This document shows positions 34,001 through 44,850 of a stretch of DNA of 64,000 bases, piece after piece (position 1 is the first letter of the stretch; each line of letters opens with the position of its first letter). Source of the DNA: Macrostomum hystrix (taxonomy: Eukaryota; Platyhelminthes; Macrostomidae); NCBI GenBank assembly GCA_950097015.1, contig CATNEN010000012.1:1605501-1669500 (forward strand). Reading direction: 5' to 3'. The notes below the pieces were generated by a model. That model was not told where the DNA came from and did no database searches. It worked only from the letters and a program-made list of their open reading frames with translations. Position numbers and translations under genes: made by a program.

Positions 34001-34678
34001 ATTATGACCGAATCAATTAGATCTGATTATGACCGAATCTATTAGATCTGATTATGACCGAATCTATTAGATCTGATTATGACCGAATCTATTAGATCTG
34101 ATTAGGACCGAATCTATTAGATCTGATTATGACCGAATCTATTAGATCTGATTATGACCGAATCTATTAGATCTGATTATGACCGAATCTATTAGATCTG
34201 ATTATGACCCAATCTATTAGATCTGATTATGACCGAATCTATTAGATCTGATTATGACCCAATCTATTAGATCTGATTATGACCGACTCTATTTGATTTG
34301 ATTATGACCGAATCTATTAGATCTGATTATGACCGAATCTATTAGATCTGATTATGACCGAATCTATTAGATCTGATTATGATCGAATCTATTAGATCTG
34401 ATTATGACCGACTCTATTTGATCTGATTATGACCGACTCTATTTGATCTAATTATGACTGAATCAATTAGATCTGATTATGACCGAATCAATTCGATCTG
34501 ATTATGACCGAATCTATTAGATCCGATTATGACCGAATCAATTAGATCTGATTATGACCGAATCAATTAGATCAGATTATGACCGAATCTATTTGATCTG
34601 ATTATGACCGAATCTATTAGATCTGATTATGACCGAATCTATTAGATCTGATTATGACTGAATCTACTAGATGTGACT
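31082..34678. repeat. 25-bp minisatellite, ~144 copies, with higher-order structure
   Basis: The unit contains GATCTGATTATGACCGAATC then TATTA. Rare variants mark longer duplications: GAAAGAATCT at 32281 and 33331 (1050 bp = 42 units), and GACCGACTCTATTTGATTTG at 33881 and 34281 (400 bp = 16 units). Unit divergence rises at the right edge. It is the largest array in the window. Confidence 0.98.
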
Positions 34679-35195
34679 ATAATCACTTTGTTTAAATTAG
34701 CAGTGTATCGCTTCTAAACACCGGAATAAAAATCCTGAAACACTCAGGAAGTATGCGAAACCATACCTCTATATGGAAATGAGGTTCTTAAGTTGGAAAT
34801 TCTCTAAATTTCCCTCGAGCAAGAAGAAAATGTAACCGTTGAAATTGAAGTCCCGTGTTCCGTAGGCACAGGACCCGACGGGACACCCCAGTCTGGCTAT
34901 CAAGGAAGTTATTAATTTTTAATTGGCCAATTAGCGGCCACCGCTCGGCTGCACGGTCCAAGCCAAGAAATGCCTGCTTCAAATAAAAAGGAAGGACTCG
35001 ACTCTCCGGATCTCCTAAAAATCTGGGCATGGCAACTTTGAGTCAGCGGCTGGAATTCAAGAATTTGCCGAGTTTTTCGGTGGCTTTACAAACTGAAGGA
35101 GAGCAGGGCACCGCCATTGAGCTCGTAGATTTGAATCCAGCAGTGTTTGAGTTTTCTGGACTCCTATTCTTTGAGAATTTTCTAAATGGATTGGG
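34679..35195. other. Spacer between arrays, nothing recognised
   Basis: Unique sequence with short open frames on both strands; none is supported as a gene. Confidence 0.5.
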
Positions 35196-36060
35196 ATTCT
35201 CTGAAGTGATAGGGATTCTCTGAAGTGATAGGGATTCTCTGAAGTGATAGGGATTCTCTGAAGTGATAGGGATTCTCTGAAGTGATAGGGATTCTCTGAA
35301 GTGATAGGGATTCTCTGAAGTGATAGGGATTTTCTGAAGTGATAGGCATTTTCGGGATGGGATCGGGATGGGATCGGGATTTTCGGGATGGGATCGGGAT
35401 TTTCGGGATGGGATCGGGATGGGATCGGGATTTTCGGGATGGGATCGGGATGGGATCGGGATTTTCGGGATGGGATCGGGATAGGATCGGGATTTTCGGG
35501 ATGGGATCGGGATTTTCAGGATGGGATCGGGATTTTCGGGATAGGATCGGGATTTTCGGGATGGGATCGGGATGGGATCGGGATTTTCTGAAACGATAGG
35601 GATTTTCTGAATTGATAGGGATTTTCTGAAGTTATAGGCACTTTCGGGGTGGGATTGGGATTTTCTGATATGATTGGGATTTTCGGGATGGGATCGGGAT
35701 TTTAGGGATTGAATTGGGATTTTCGGGATGGGATCGGGATTTTCGTGATGGGATCGGGATTTTCTGAAATGATTGGGACTTTCTGAAGTGATAGGGATTT
35801 TCTGAAACGATAGGGATTTTCTGAATTGATTGGGATTTTCTGAAGTGATAGGGATTTTCGTGATGGGATTGGGATTTTTCGAAGTGATAGGGATTTTTTG
35901 AAGTGATAGAGATTTTCGGGATGAAATTGGGACTTTTGGGATGGGATTAGGATTTTCGGGATGGGATTCGTACTTTCGGGTTGGGATTGGGATTTTCTGA
36001 AGTGTTTGGGATTTTGGGGTTGGCATTGGGATTTTCGGCATGGGATTGGGACGGTATAGG
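35196..36060. repeat. Composite 19-bp / ~20-bp tandem repeats
   Basis: 35200-35345 repeats GAAGTGATAGGGATTCTCT. 35346-35580 repeats GGGATGGGATCGGGATTTTC. 35580-36060 mixes degenerate forms of both. GGGATTGGGATAT-like copies recur at 37003-37075 in the peptide gene's intron. Confidence 0.93.
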
Positions 36061-36537
36061 ATTTGATTGATTAAACTGAGATTCGGATTTCGCTGGTGGG
36101 TTTGTAAATTTCGGGTTGAGATCAGGATAGTCCGGGTCGGGATGGTGAGATTTCGAAGGGGATTAGGATAGTCCGGGATGGGAATAAATTTATCGGCACT
36201 GGGTAAAGATAGTCCATATGAGACTTCGATAGAAAAATTATTGACAATTCACAATGGGTTTGTGTAGCACAATATCGCAGTCAGTTAGACACAGTTTTCC
36301 CGGATTTGTTTCACTAAAAATGTCATTATCAATCAGAAGACAAAAGACCAGTTCGTTTTGGTATTTAAAAGGCCATTCTAGACAGCCATGTCATTGTCAT
36401 CTGCCTACTGCTGGCTGAGGCTTTCAAAATAGGCCCATAATATTTATTTTTTCTTTTCTGATATGCTGATCTGATAAATTCATTGAAAGCAAAATACCAA
36501 CCTCAAGCAGTCCCGTTGCTTAACCGTCAAAAATTAT
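36061..36537. other. Unique sequence 3' of the peptide gene
   Basis: No feature recognised apart from weak traces of the GGGAT repeat at its left edge. Confidence 0.5.
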
Positions 36538-36543
36538 TTTATT
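36538..36543 (-). promoter_or_regulatory. Candidate polyadenylation signal of the peptide gene
   Basis: AATAAA on the minus strand, about 190 bp after the stop codon of the minus-strand peptide precursor. Confidence 0.5.
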
Positions 36544-36665
36544 AAATTCAAATTTGTTTGTCTCCGAGCGACAAATCGGCTTTGTGGCTGGCGCGAGTTT
36601 GAATTGTCAATAAAAAATTTTCAAACATTTGAAACTGTCTGAGTCTGTTCAACATTTCGCAAAGA

Positions 36666-36666
<1 letters not shown>

Positions 36667-36697
<31 letters not shown>
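36667..36697 (-). repeat. (CAG)10-type trinucleotide run in the peptide gene 3' UTR
   Basis: CTGCTG... on the plus strand, which is a CAG run on the transcribed strand. It lies 33 bp past the stop codon. Confidence 0.85.
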
Positions 36698-36698
<1 letters not shown>

Positions 36699-36729
36699 TG
36701 CGGGTCTTTGAACAGTAAAGACAGGTCTG

Positions 36730-37262
36730 TTAGCCGATGGGGCAGGCCCTGTAATCCTTCAGGCGACACCGCTTACTCAAGCGCTGAAAGTGCTGAAGAA
36801 TGTCAAGGTCGTCATCGACCAGGGGCTCTTCAAATATCGGCCATTGCTCCTGGGGCGGCTGCGGCGGCGGCTGCGGCTGCGGTTCGGCCAAGCCAATGGA
36901 TGCTGCGGCAAGCTGCGGCATCGCGTCGTCGTCTTCGTAGTCTGAAAAGGTATGGACGTTCTGGATATGATTCAAACGGTTTGTCGTGTTTTGGAGGATA
37001 CTAGATGGGATTAGGATAGTCAGGATGGGATTGGGATATTTGGATGGGATTGGGATGTTTGCATGGTATTGGGGAAGGTCACAATTTATGCACATCAGGG
37101 CCAACCCCGAGGCAGGTCACCTGTGTGAGTGTATGCCTGCACAAACATCACTCTGCATGCTTGTGCTCAGGACTTACCGTAGTTGAAGGGCCAGCTGGGT
37201 GGAAAGGCGGCAGTCAGTGACACATACGCAGCTACCAGTACCAGAGCAGTGAGCCTCACCAT
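36730..37262 (-). CDS. Secreted neuropeptide/hormone precursor with C-terminal cyclic amidated peptide (predicted)
   Basis: Two exons, 37262-37178 and 36941-36730, join in phase 1 (G|AC) through a GTAAGT donor and a TTTTCAG acceptor, giving 98 residues. Residues 1-19 form a signal peptide (MVRLTALVLVAAYVSLTAA). A Pro/Gln/Asp-rich spacer follows (YEDDDAMPQ, PQPQPPPQPP, VDDDLDILQHF). Then comes the dibasic site LSKR, and the chain ends in CRLKDYRACPIG followed by the stop. Prohormone convertase cleavage after KR and amidation on the last Gly would release an 11-residue peptide amide with a Cys1-Cys9 ring. This is the standard layout of small neuropeptide precursors; the family is not one I recognise. 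CP-x-G at the end recalls the vasopressin group, but the ring is larger and there is no neurophysin. Confidence 0.75.
37078..37172 (+). mobile_element. SINE family A fragment in the peptide gene intron
   Basis: CAATTTATGC...GGGCCAACCCC, then CACCTGTGTGAGTGT and TGTGCTCAGGA, match the body of the 49411-49789 copy with an internal deletion. It lies antisense to the gene and ends within about 5 bp of its 5' splice site. Confidence 0.7.
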
Positions 37263-37818
37263 TGCCAATTGCTCAATCGAGTATTGGCTTGAGTAGAGCC
37301 GCGGATGAGAATATACGGTCCGCTTTTAATTTCCCCTGACGGTGGTGATAAGAATTGAGTGGCCGGTTGGAATCGCTTTGGGGGTTGTTAAATGCGGCTG
37401 GTTCTGCAATAGTCGCAAACAGGTCGCATCTGATTGGCTAGGAGAATTCACTGCTCAGCTGCCAGTGGTTGAGCAGTTTGTCTCGAGTGACGGGTGCTCA
37501 TAGAAGATGCTCGATTGTACTTTTGTGTAATTAAAAAATCTTTTCGATCTCTGATAAGTGCTCTCGGTTGTCATTCGTTGCAAGGTAAAGGCGAATAAGC
37601 CTTTACCTTGATCCTCAGAACCTCATTTTTTACAGATTGTCTTCATATCGATTGCAAAGTAGCTCATGCTTGAAATTTTCAGTGAGACACTGACACACTG
37701 AGAACCACATAGACACTTTTTTCTATTATGAGAAAATTGGTCAAGGAAAATGTTTTATTGGTCACCGCTAAGCAAATAAAAGAGTGTATTCATTTTATTC
37801 ATTAAGTTATCACTAAAA
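37263..37818. other. Upstream region of the peptide gene
   Basis: On the minus strand a TATATTC-like motif lies about 45-50 bp above the ATG (near 37306-37312) and could be a TATA box. A hairpin lies at 37581-37610. Otherwise nothing is recognised. Confidence 0.4.
37581..37610. repeat. Perfect 12-bp inverted repeat with 6-nt loop
   Basis: CAAGGTAAAGGC, loop GAATAA, then GCCTTTACCTTG, with no mismatch. Confidence 0.85.
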
Positions 37819-37849
37819 ATGGAAAATTTTATTACATTTTTTGGCTGTA

Positions 37850-39215
37850 GAACTGCTGCTGCTGACTGTGGAACTGCTGCTGCTGAATCTGGAACTGTTG
37901 CTGGCTGTGGAACTGCTGCTGACTGTGGTACTGCTGCTGGCTGTGGAACTGCTGCTGGCTGTGGAACTGCTGCTGGCTGTGGAACTGCTGCTGGATGTGG
38001 AACTGCTGCTGCTGAATCTGGAACTGTTGCTGGCTGTGGAACTGCTGCTGGCTGTGGAACTGCTGCTGGCTGTGGAACTGCTGCTGGCTGTGGAACTGCT
38101 GCTGGCTGTGGAACTGCTGCTGGCTGTGGAACTGCTGCTGGATGTGGAACTGTTGCTGGCTGTGGAACTGCTGCTGCTGAATCTGGAACTGTTGCTGGCT
38201 GTGGAACTGCTGCTGACTGTGGAACTGCTGCTGACTGTGGAACTGCTGCTGGCTGTGGAACTGCTGCTGACTGTGGAACTGCTGCTGACTGTGGAACTGC
38301 TGCTGGCTGTGGAACTGCTGCTGACTGTGGAACTGTTGCTGGCTGTGGAACTGCTGCTGCTGAATCTGGAACTGTTGCTGGCTGTGGAACTGCTGCTGAC
38401 TGTGGAACTGCTGCTGACTGTGGAACTGCTGCTGGCTGTGGAACTGCTGCTGACTGTGGAACTGCTGCTGACTGTGGAACTGCTGCTGGCTGTGGAACTG
38501 CTGCTGACTGTGGAACTGCTGCTGGCTGTGGAACTGCTGCTGTGTGGAACTGCTGCTGTGTGAAACTGTTGCTGGCTGTGGAACTGCTGCTGACTGTGGA
38601 ACTGCTGCTGGCTGTGGAACTGCTGCTGTGTGGAACTGCTGCTGTGTGGAACTGTTGCTGGCTGTGGAACTGCTGCTGTGTGGAACTGCTGCTGTGTGAA
38701 ACTGCTGCTGGATGTGGAAGTGCTGCTGAATCTGGAACTGCTGCTGGCTGTGGAACTGCTGCTGTGTGGAACTGCTGCTGGCTGTGGAACTGCTGCTGTG
38801 TGGAACTGCTGCTGGCTGTGGAACTGCTGCTGTGTGGAACTGCTGCTGGCTGTGGAACTGCTGCTGTGTGGAACTGCTGCTGGCTGTGGAACTGCCGCTG
38901 CTGACTGTGGAACTGCTGCTGTGTGGAACTGCTGCTGGCTGTGGAACTGCTGCTGCTGACTGCGGAACTGCTGCTGCTGGCTGTGGAACTGCTGCTGTGT
39001 GGAACTGCTGCTGTGTAGAACTGCTGCTGGCAGTGGAACTGCTGCTTGCTGTGGAACTGCGTCTGCTGACTGTGGAACTGCTGCTGCTGGCTGTGGAACT
39101 GCTGCTGTGTGGAACTGCTGCTGTGTAGAACTGCTGCTGGCAGTGGAACTGCTGCTTGCTGTGGAACTGCGTCTGCTGACTGTGGAACTGCTGCTGCTGG
39201 CTGTGGAAGTGCAGC
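37850..39215. repeat. 18-bp CTG-rich minisatellite
   Basis: Unit GCTGCTGGCTGTGGAACT with GACTGT, GATGTGG, TGCTGAATC and shortened GTGTGGAACT variants; about 75 copies. It opens a 361-codon frame from an ATG at 37819 made of GTAAGC-like hexapeptides. With no conserved flank, it is treated as repeat and not as a gene. Confidence 0.93.
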
Positions 39216-39716
39216 TATGAACTATAATGAACTATATTCTTAATAATTCACCCGACTAGACTTGAATCCATCTAATTTGAATTGCATCCGTCTATTTTTT
39301 TGCCTTTTTTCTATAGAAAACCTTGATTATATTTTTAAGCATGACCTTTTACTAGCAATAAAGCTATAGTTCAGAAGAACTTGAAAATCAAATTAATTCA
39401 CGCTAAGAAGGCACCCTACAATCATGAGTTGGGAATTCATCAGAAACTTTTTTGTTTTAAATCTTTAGAGACATTTTCAATTTAAAAGTTCTATTTTTAG
39501 AATTGGTGCTTCATTGTCCAAAGCGAGCACAATGGCACAATAAATTATATGGACCACCCCTCTGGCACTGCCAACCCACCCCAGGCCCTGAGGACGAAGA
39601 GCTCAAATGATCCAGGATTTGCTCGCAGCATCAAATCTTGGATGCTTGATAAGCAAATCTTAAACAAGCCACTCAAAGCATTCTGCTTAGCGACAACAGC
39701 TCAACAGCCCAGAACA
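39216..39716. other. Upstream flank of the synaptotagmin-like gene
   Basis: AT-rich, then CDS-like composition from about 39549, where the reading frame is open upstream of the chosen ATG. Promoter elements not identified. Confidence 0.4.
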
Positions 39717-42700
39717 ATGCGACCTGGCGATGTCGGCCTGGCTGCGGCCTGCGCCATCGCAGCAGTCGTGCTTTTAGCTGCTGCAGCCGCAGCCTTGGCT
39801 CTCTGGCTTCGGCGGCGCGATGAAATCGGCGAATCCCGACCGGCTGCTGGTAGCCCGGAGGCGCCAAGAGTCTGCTCAGAGCTGCTGCTGAGGCCCCTGC
39901 CGACACCTCCGATGGACACCGCCTTGACGGCCGTGCAGCCGCAGATTCCAGCGTTGGACGATCCCTTCGAAGTCGAGTTCGACCCCGACAATTTGCGGCT
40001 GGGAAATTCTGCCCACCTAGCCATGCTGGAGAAGCTCGGGCAGCTGCGATTGGTGGAAGGTTGGTCACATGACCTATGCTGCCAGCAATCCTGTGTCTAT
40101 GCTGATAGCAATCCTGTGTCTATGCTGATAGCAATCCTGTGTCTATGCTGCCAGCAATCCTGTGTCTATGCTGATAGCAATCCTGTGTCTATGCTGATAG
40201 CAATCCTGTGTCTATGCTGCCAGCAATCCTGTGTCTATGCTGCCAGCAATCCTGTGTCTATGCTGCCAGCAATCATGTGTCTATGCTGATAGCAATCCTG
40301 TGTCTATGCTGCCAGCAATCCTGTGTCTATGCTGCCAGCAATCCTGTGTCTATGCTGATAGCAATCCTGTGTCTATGCTGATAGCAATCCTGTGTCTATG
40401 CTGATAGCAATCCTGTGTCTATGCTGATAGCAATCCTGTGTCTATGCTGATAGCAATCCTGTGTCTATGCTGCCAGCAATCCTGTGTCTATGCTGCCAGC
40501 AATCCTGTGTCTATGCTGATAGCAATCCTGTGTCTATGCTGCCAGCAATCCTGTGTCTATGCTGATAGCAATCCTGTGTCTATGCTGATAGCAATCCTGT
40601 GTCTATGCTGATAGCAATCCTGTGTCTATGCTGATAGCAATCCTGTGTCTATGCTGATAGCAATCCTGTGTCTATGCTGATAGCAATCCTGTGTCTATGC
40701 TGCCAGCAATCCTGTGTCTATGCTGATAGCAATCCTGTGTCTATGCTGATAGCAATCCTGTGCCTATGCTGATAGCAATCCTGTGTCTATGCTGCCAGCA
40801 ATCCTGTGTCTATGCTGATAGCAATCCTGTGTCTATGCTGATAGCAATCCTGTGTCTATGCTGCCAGCAATCCTGTGTCTATGCTGATAGCAATCCTGTG
40901 TCTATGCTGATAGCAATCCTGTGTCTATGCTGATAGCAATCCTCTGTCTATGCTGCCAGCAATCCTGTGTCTATGCTGATAGAAATCCTGTGTCTATGCT
41001 GATAGCAATCCTGTGTCTATGCTGATAGCAATCCTGTGTCTATGCTGCCAGCAATCCTGTGTCTATGCTGCCAGCAATCCTGTGTCTATGCTGATAGCAA
41101 TCCTGTGTCTATGCTGATAGCAATCCTGTGTCTATGCTGATAGCAATCCTGTGTCTATGCTGCCAGCAATCCTGTGTCTATGCTGATAGCAATCCTGTGT
41201 CTATGCTGCCAGCAATCCTGTGTCTATGCTGATAGCAATCCTGTGTCTATGCTGATAGCAATCCTGTGTCTATGCTGATAGCAATCCTGTGTCTATGCTG
41301 ATAGCAATCCTGTGTCTATGCTGCCAGCAATCCTGTGTCTATGCTGATAGCAATCCTGTGTCTATGCTGATAGCAATCCTGTGTCTATGCTGATAGCAAT
41401 CCTGTGTCTATGCTGATAGCAATCCTGTGTCTATGCTGATAGCAATCCTGTGTCTATGCTGCCAGCAATCCTGTGTCTATGCTGCCAGCAATCCTGTGTC
41501 TATGCTGATAGCAATCCTGTGTCTATGCTGCCAGCAATCCTGTGTCTATGCTGATAGCAATCCTGTGTCTATGCTGATAGCAATCCTGTGTCTATGCTGA
41601 TAGCAATCCTGTGTCTATGCTGCCAGCAATCCTGTGTCTATGCTGCCAGCAATCCTGTGTCTATGCTGATAGCAATCCTATGTCTATGCTGATAGCAATC
41701 CTGTGTCTATGCTGATAGCAATCCTGTGTCTATGCTGATAGCAATCCTGTGTCTATGCTGCCAGCAATCCTGTGTCTATGCTGCCAGCAATCCTGTGTCT
41801 ATGCTGATAGCAATCCTGTGTCTATGCTGATAGCAATCCTGTGTCTATGCTGATAGCAATCCTGTGTCTATGCTGATAGCAATCCTGTGTCTATGCTGAT
41901 AGCAATCCTGTGTCTATGCTGATAGCAATCCTGTGTCTATGCTGCCAGCAATCCTGTGTCTATGCTGCCAGCAATCCTGTGTCTATGCTGATAGCAATCC
42001 TGTGTCTATGCTGATAGCAATCCTGTGTCTATGCTGCCAGCAATCCTGTGTCTATGCTGATAGCAATCCTGTGTCTATGCTGATAGCAATCCTGTGTCTA
42101 TGCTGATAGCAATCCTGTGTCTATGCTGATAGCAATCCTGTGTCTATGCTGATAGCAATCCTGTGTCTATGCTGCCAGCAATCCTGTGTCTATGCTGCCA
42201 GCAATCCTGTGTCTAAGCTGCCAGCAATCCTGTGTCTATGCTGCCAGCAATCCTGTGTCTATGCTGCCAGCAATCCTGTGTCTATGCTGATAGCTGAAAT
42301 CTCACCATTGTGTCTCACCATCATATTTTAAGACTCTTTTATCCAATCTGCTAGTCTCAGCATATCCAGCATTTTTAGCCATTGCTTTAGGTTCTCTTTG
42401 AGGCGCTCCGGAAACTTACAAAGTCTGGTGCCTTTGGAAATTCCGAACAAATCAACTCGGCTGTTTCCGCCCCTTCCTGGCTGTCCTTATCTATTTTGGT
42501 CTTGACTTTGGCTTTATGTGTTGAAATTCTCATAGTTGCGACAGATCTCAAAAGCCGTTTTAAGACATGTCGAAAATCGTATTTTCAGCTACTTGAGGCC
42601 CAAGTATTTTTCTATCTACTCAGTTCTATTTGAGCTCACTTCCCACCTCTCTGGAAAGCCTTTGTCACCTGAGCGACACTTCTGAAGCTCGAGTGTCACC

Positions 42701-44229
42701 TCCTAGCAATTCAGTCGCTTAAGTCGTGTGAAAGTCTATTGTAATATACACTTTCCTTATATTTCCTCAAGTGCATATTCCGCCACTAATCATTTGCTGC
42801 GCTGGCTGATTGGAAATGTTCAACGGAATTTCTGCAGGCCCGTGCAGCCCTCCAGCAGATTGGAAGCCGTCTCACCCGGCCACCCACCCCACTCCTCTCA
42901 GGCCCGTGCACCCTCCAGCAGATTGGAAGCCGTCTCACCCGGCCACCCACCCCACTCCTCTCAGGCCCGTGCACCCTCCAGCAGATTGGAAGCCGTCACA
43001 CCCGGCCACCCACCCCACTCCTCTCAGGCCCGTGCACCCTCCAGCAGATTGGAAGCCGTCTCACCCGGCCACCCACCCCACTCCTCTCAGGCCCGTGCAG
43101 CCCTTCAGACTGGAAGCTGCTGCTATTCATGCAGCGCATCCCGTCGGAGCGATCGTTCACTGTTGGCATTGTGAAAGCCGAGCCCAATTCCAACTACGAT
43201 CCAATCAAAGAGCTGGAAAATGCAGTTTACTACGGCGAATCGCAGGTGCGAGAACAACTTTTGCGAGTGACCTACCAGTGTCGTCTGTCCATCACCATCC
43301 AGGATCAAATTGGTACCTGGATGAAGCAGGCCACACCTCCGAGCAAGACGCCTAACTGGTCAACTGCATCCGATAACGGAGCCGAGTTTCGTTTTACTGA
43401 CTGGCCCGGCGAGCATGACCTTGACTACAAGCCATGCATTCTATTAGAGTTGGTGCGCTGCGTTTCCGTAGCAACCGAGGACGCGGTGGCTGTTAAAGAG
43501 GATGAGGATAACCGAAAAAAAGGTAACTGTGGCCTCCCCAGTCAATATTTGCTCAATTGTAGTCCTGGATTGTTGAAGAAATACAGAAAAGATTTCGATT
43601 TTCTTTCAGCTTTTCGCAGAGCATCCAATTCCAGCATTGGCAGCTCCAAGCTGACGACCACCAGCGTCCTTGGCTGCGGCCAGGTGCTGGCGAACCTCCC
43701 GTCAAGCGGCCGGCTCTGCCTGTGGAAGCGTCTGGACAGCTCCGTCAGCTCGCCGCCCATCCACCGCGGCTGCGTCCTGCTGGAAGTGACGCCCGCGACT
43801 GCCGCCGCTGCCACCGCAGCCACATCCGGCCGTTTAGAAATCTCGCTGCGACTCCTGGCCTGCACCGGCCTGTTCGAGTGGCCGACTCGACCCCACAGCT
43901 GCCGGGCCGCCGTGTGCCTTCGCCTGGCGCCGGGCCTGCGACCTGCCAAGCTGCGGAAATGGCCCCCCGTCACGGCCTCCGAGCCCGTCGGCGACTTTCG
44001 CTGGTCGCACAAGGCCGTCCGCTTCCGAGTGCCGGCGGCGTCACTTGCCGTGGCGAGGCTGGAGATCTCAGTCGAGGTGGGCGACCCTCCACGGCTTCGC
44101 TGGCAGCCGGCGGGCTCACTGCATCTCGCCTGGACAGCCGACCGGCCCGACTGTCGCAAGCTCTGGCGCTGGCTGACCGCTCGAGATACCGACACAGAGC
44201 CGCGAAGGGCTCGACTGCCGCTAGACTGA
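39717..44229 (+). CDS. Divergent synaptotagmin-like protein: N-terminal membrane helix and two C2 domains
   Basis: Exons 39717-40059, 43109-43522 and 43610-44229 give 458 residues in one frame. The start ATG has a good context (AACAATGC); an in-frame ATG at 39549 would add 56 residues. An Ala/Leu membrane helix (AIAAVVLLAAAAAALALWL) ends in RRR, as in synaptotagmins. C2A-like landmarks: LGQLRLVE, FTVGIVKAEP, EFRFTDW and LGCGQVLANL before LCLWKRL. C2B-like landmarks: GCVLLEV, GRLEISLRLLACTGL, AVRFRVPAASL and the WRWLTARD...LPL end. The Ca2+-binding Asp residues of classical C2 domains are not visible, so membrane binding would be Ca2+-independent. The family call is by eye. The second exon could also start at 43091 (6 residues longer). 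Confidence 0.6.
40076..42292. repeat. 23-bp minisatellite in the first intron of the synaptotagmin-like gene
   Basis: The unit contains AGCAATCCTGTGTCTATGCT, alternating GATAGC and GCCAGC; about 96 copies. It begins roughly 15 bp inside the donor. Confidence 0.97.
42293..42837 (+). other. Unique intronic sequence between the 23-bp and 63-bp arrays
   Basis: No element recognised. It contains a pyrimidine-rich stretch and TTTCTGCAG at its right edge, a possible acceptor. Confidence 0.5.
42838..43108. repeat. 63-bp tandem repeat spanning the 3' splice site
   Basis: Four full copies (starting 42838, 42902, 42965, 43028) and a fifth partial copy at 43091 that runs into the coding exon. Each copy carries CTCCTCTCAGGCCCGTGCA and GATTGGAAGC, the same sequence as the real exon border (GACTGGAAGC). 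Confidence 0.93.
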
Positions 44230-44850
44230 CTAACCGACTGACTGACTCGCTACTTGCTGCTGAAGCTCTACTCAGTAGTGTACTGTGAGCATGAGTCAGC
44301 TAAATCATAAGTAGCTAGTCACATTCCCAGGCAGAATAGTAAAGTGAAATACAATTTTCTGTCCATCCAAGCCACATAATTATTGGTGAAAGCAGCATAA
44401 CAAAGTAGACTGTAATTCGATTGCTAAAAATAACTCGAACGCGCATTACTGAACCACAGCGACAGGAAGTGCCAGAAATTTCTAACAAATTCAACATCCC
44501 CCCGATTTGTTTGCGCTACGAGTAAGTAAGATTCATCAAATCGCACGCGTGTTACGCAATCAATTTACAGATCATTGCGACTGCAACCGTTTGGACAATT
44601 TCTATTCATGCGGCCAGCGAGATGTCTACTTTGATTTGAGATACAGAGTAACCTGCATACGAGCGTAATATTCTCCTATGGAGCAATGGGTTGCAGTAAG
44701 AACGCGAGACACTCAGTTCCACTGTCTGTTGTCCGAAAGCTAAATTTAAGTTGACATCTCTGCCCGGCTAGTTCGGAAGAAGCGATAAAACAATAAGTCT
44801 AGTCTCCAGGCGGTTGTCATGCAGCCAATTAGAGAAAGACGAAACAGACA
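44230..44850. other. 3' flank of the synaptotagmin-like gene
   Basis: Presumed 3' UTR and spacer. No clear AATAAA and no element recognised. Confidence 0.4.

Noticed and set aside
31082-34678. CRISPR-like regular array
   Set aside because: Head-to-tail units with no unique spacers; minisatellite in a eukaryotic genome.
36730-36780. Vasopressin/oxytocin identity for the CRLKDYRACPIG peptide
   Set aside because: The ring would span nine residues instead of six, and there is no neurophysin domain; only the CP-x-G end is alike.
43542-44195. 217-codon minus-strand open frame
   Set aside because: Antisense shadow of the third synaptotagmin-like exon; GC-rich sequence leaves the reverse frame open.
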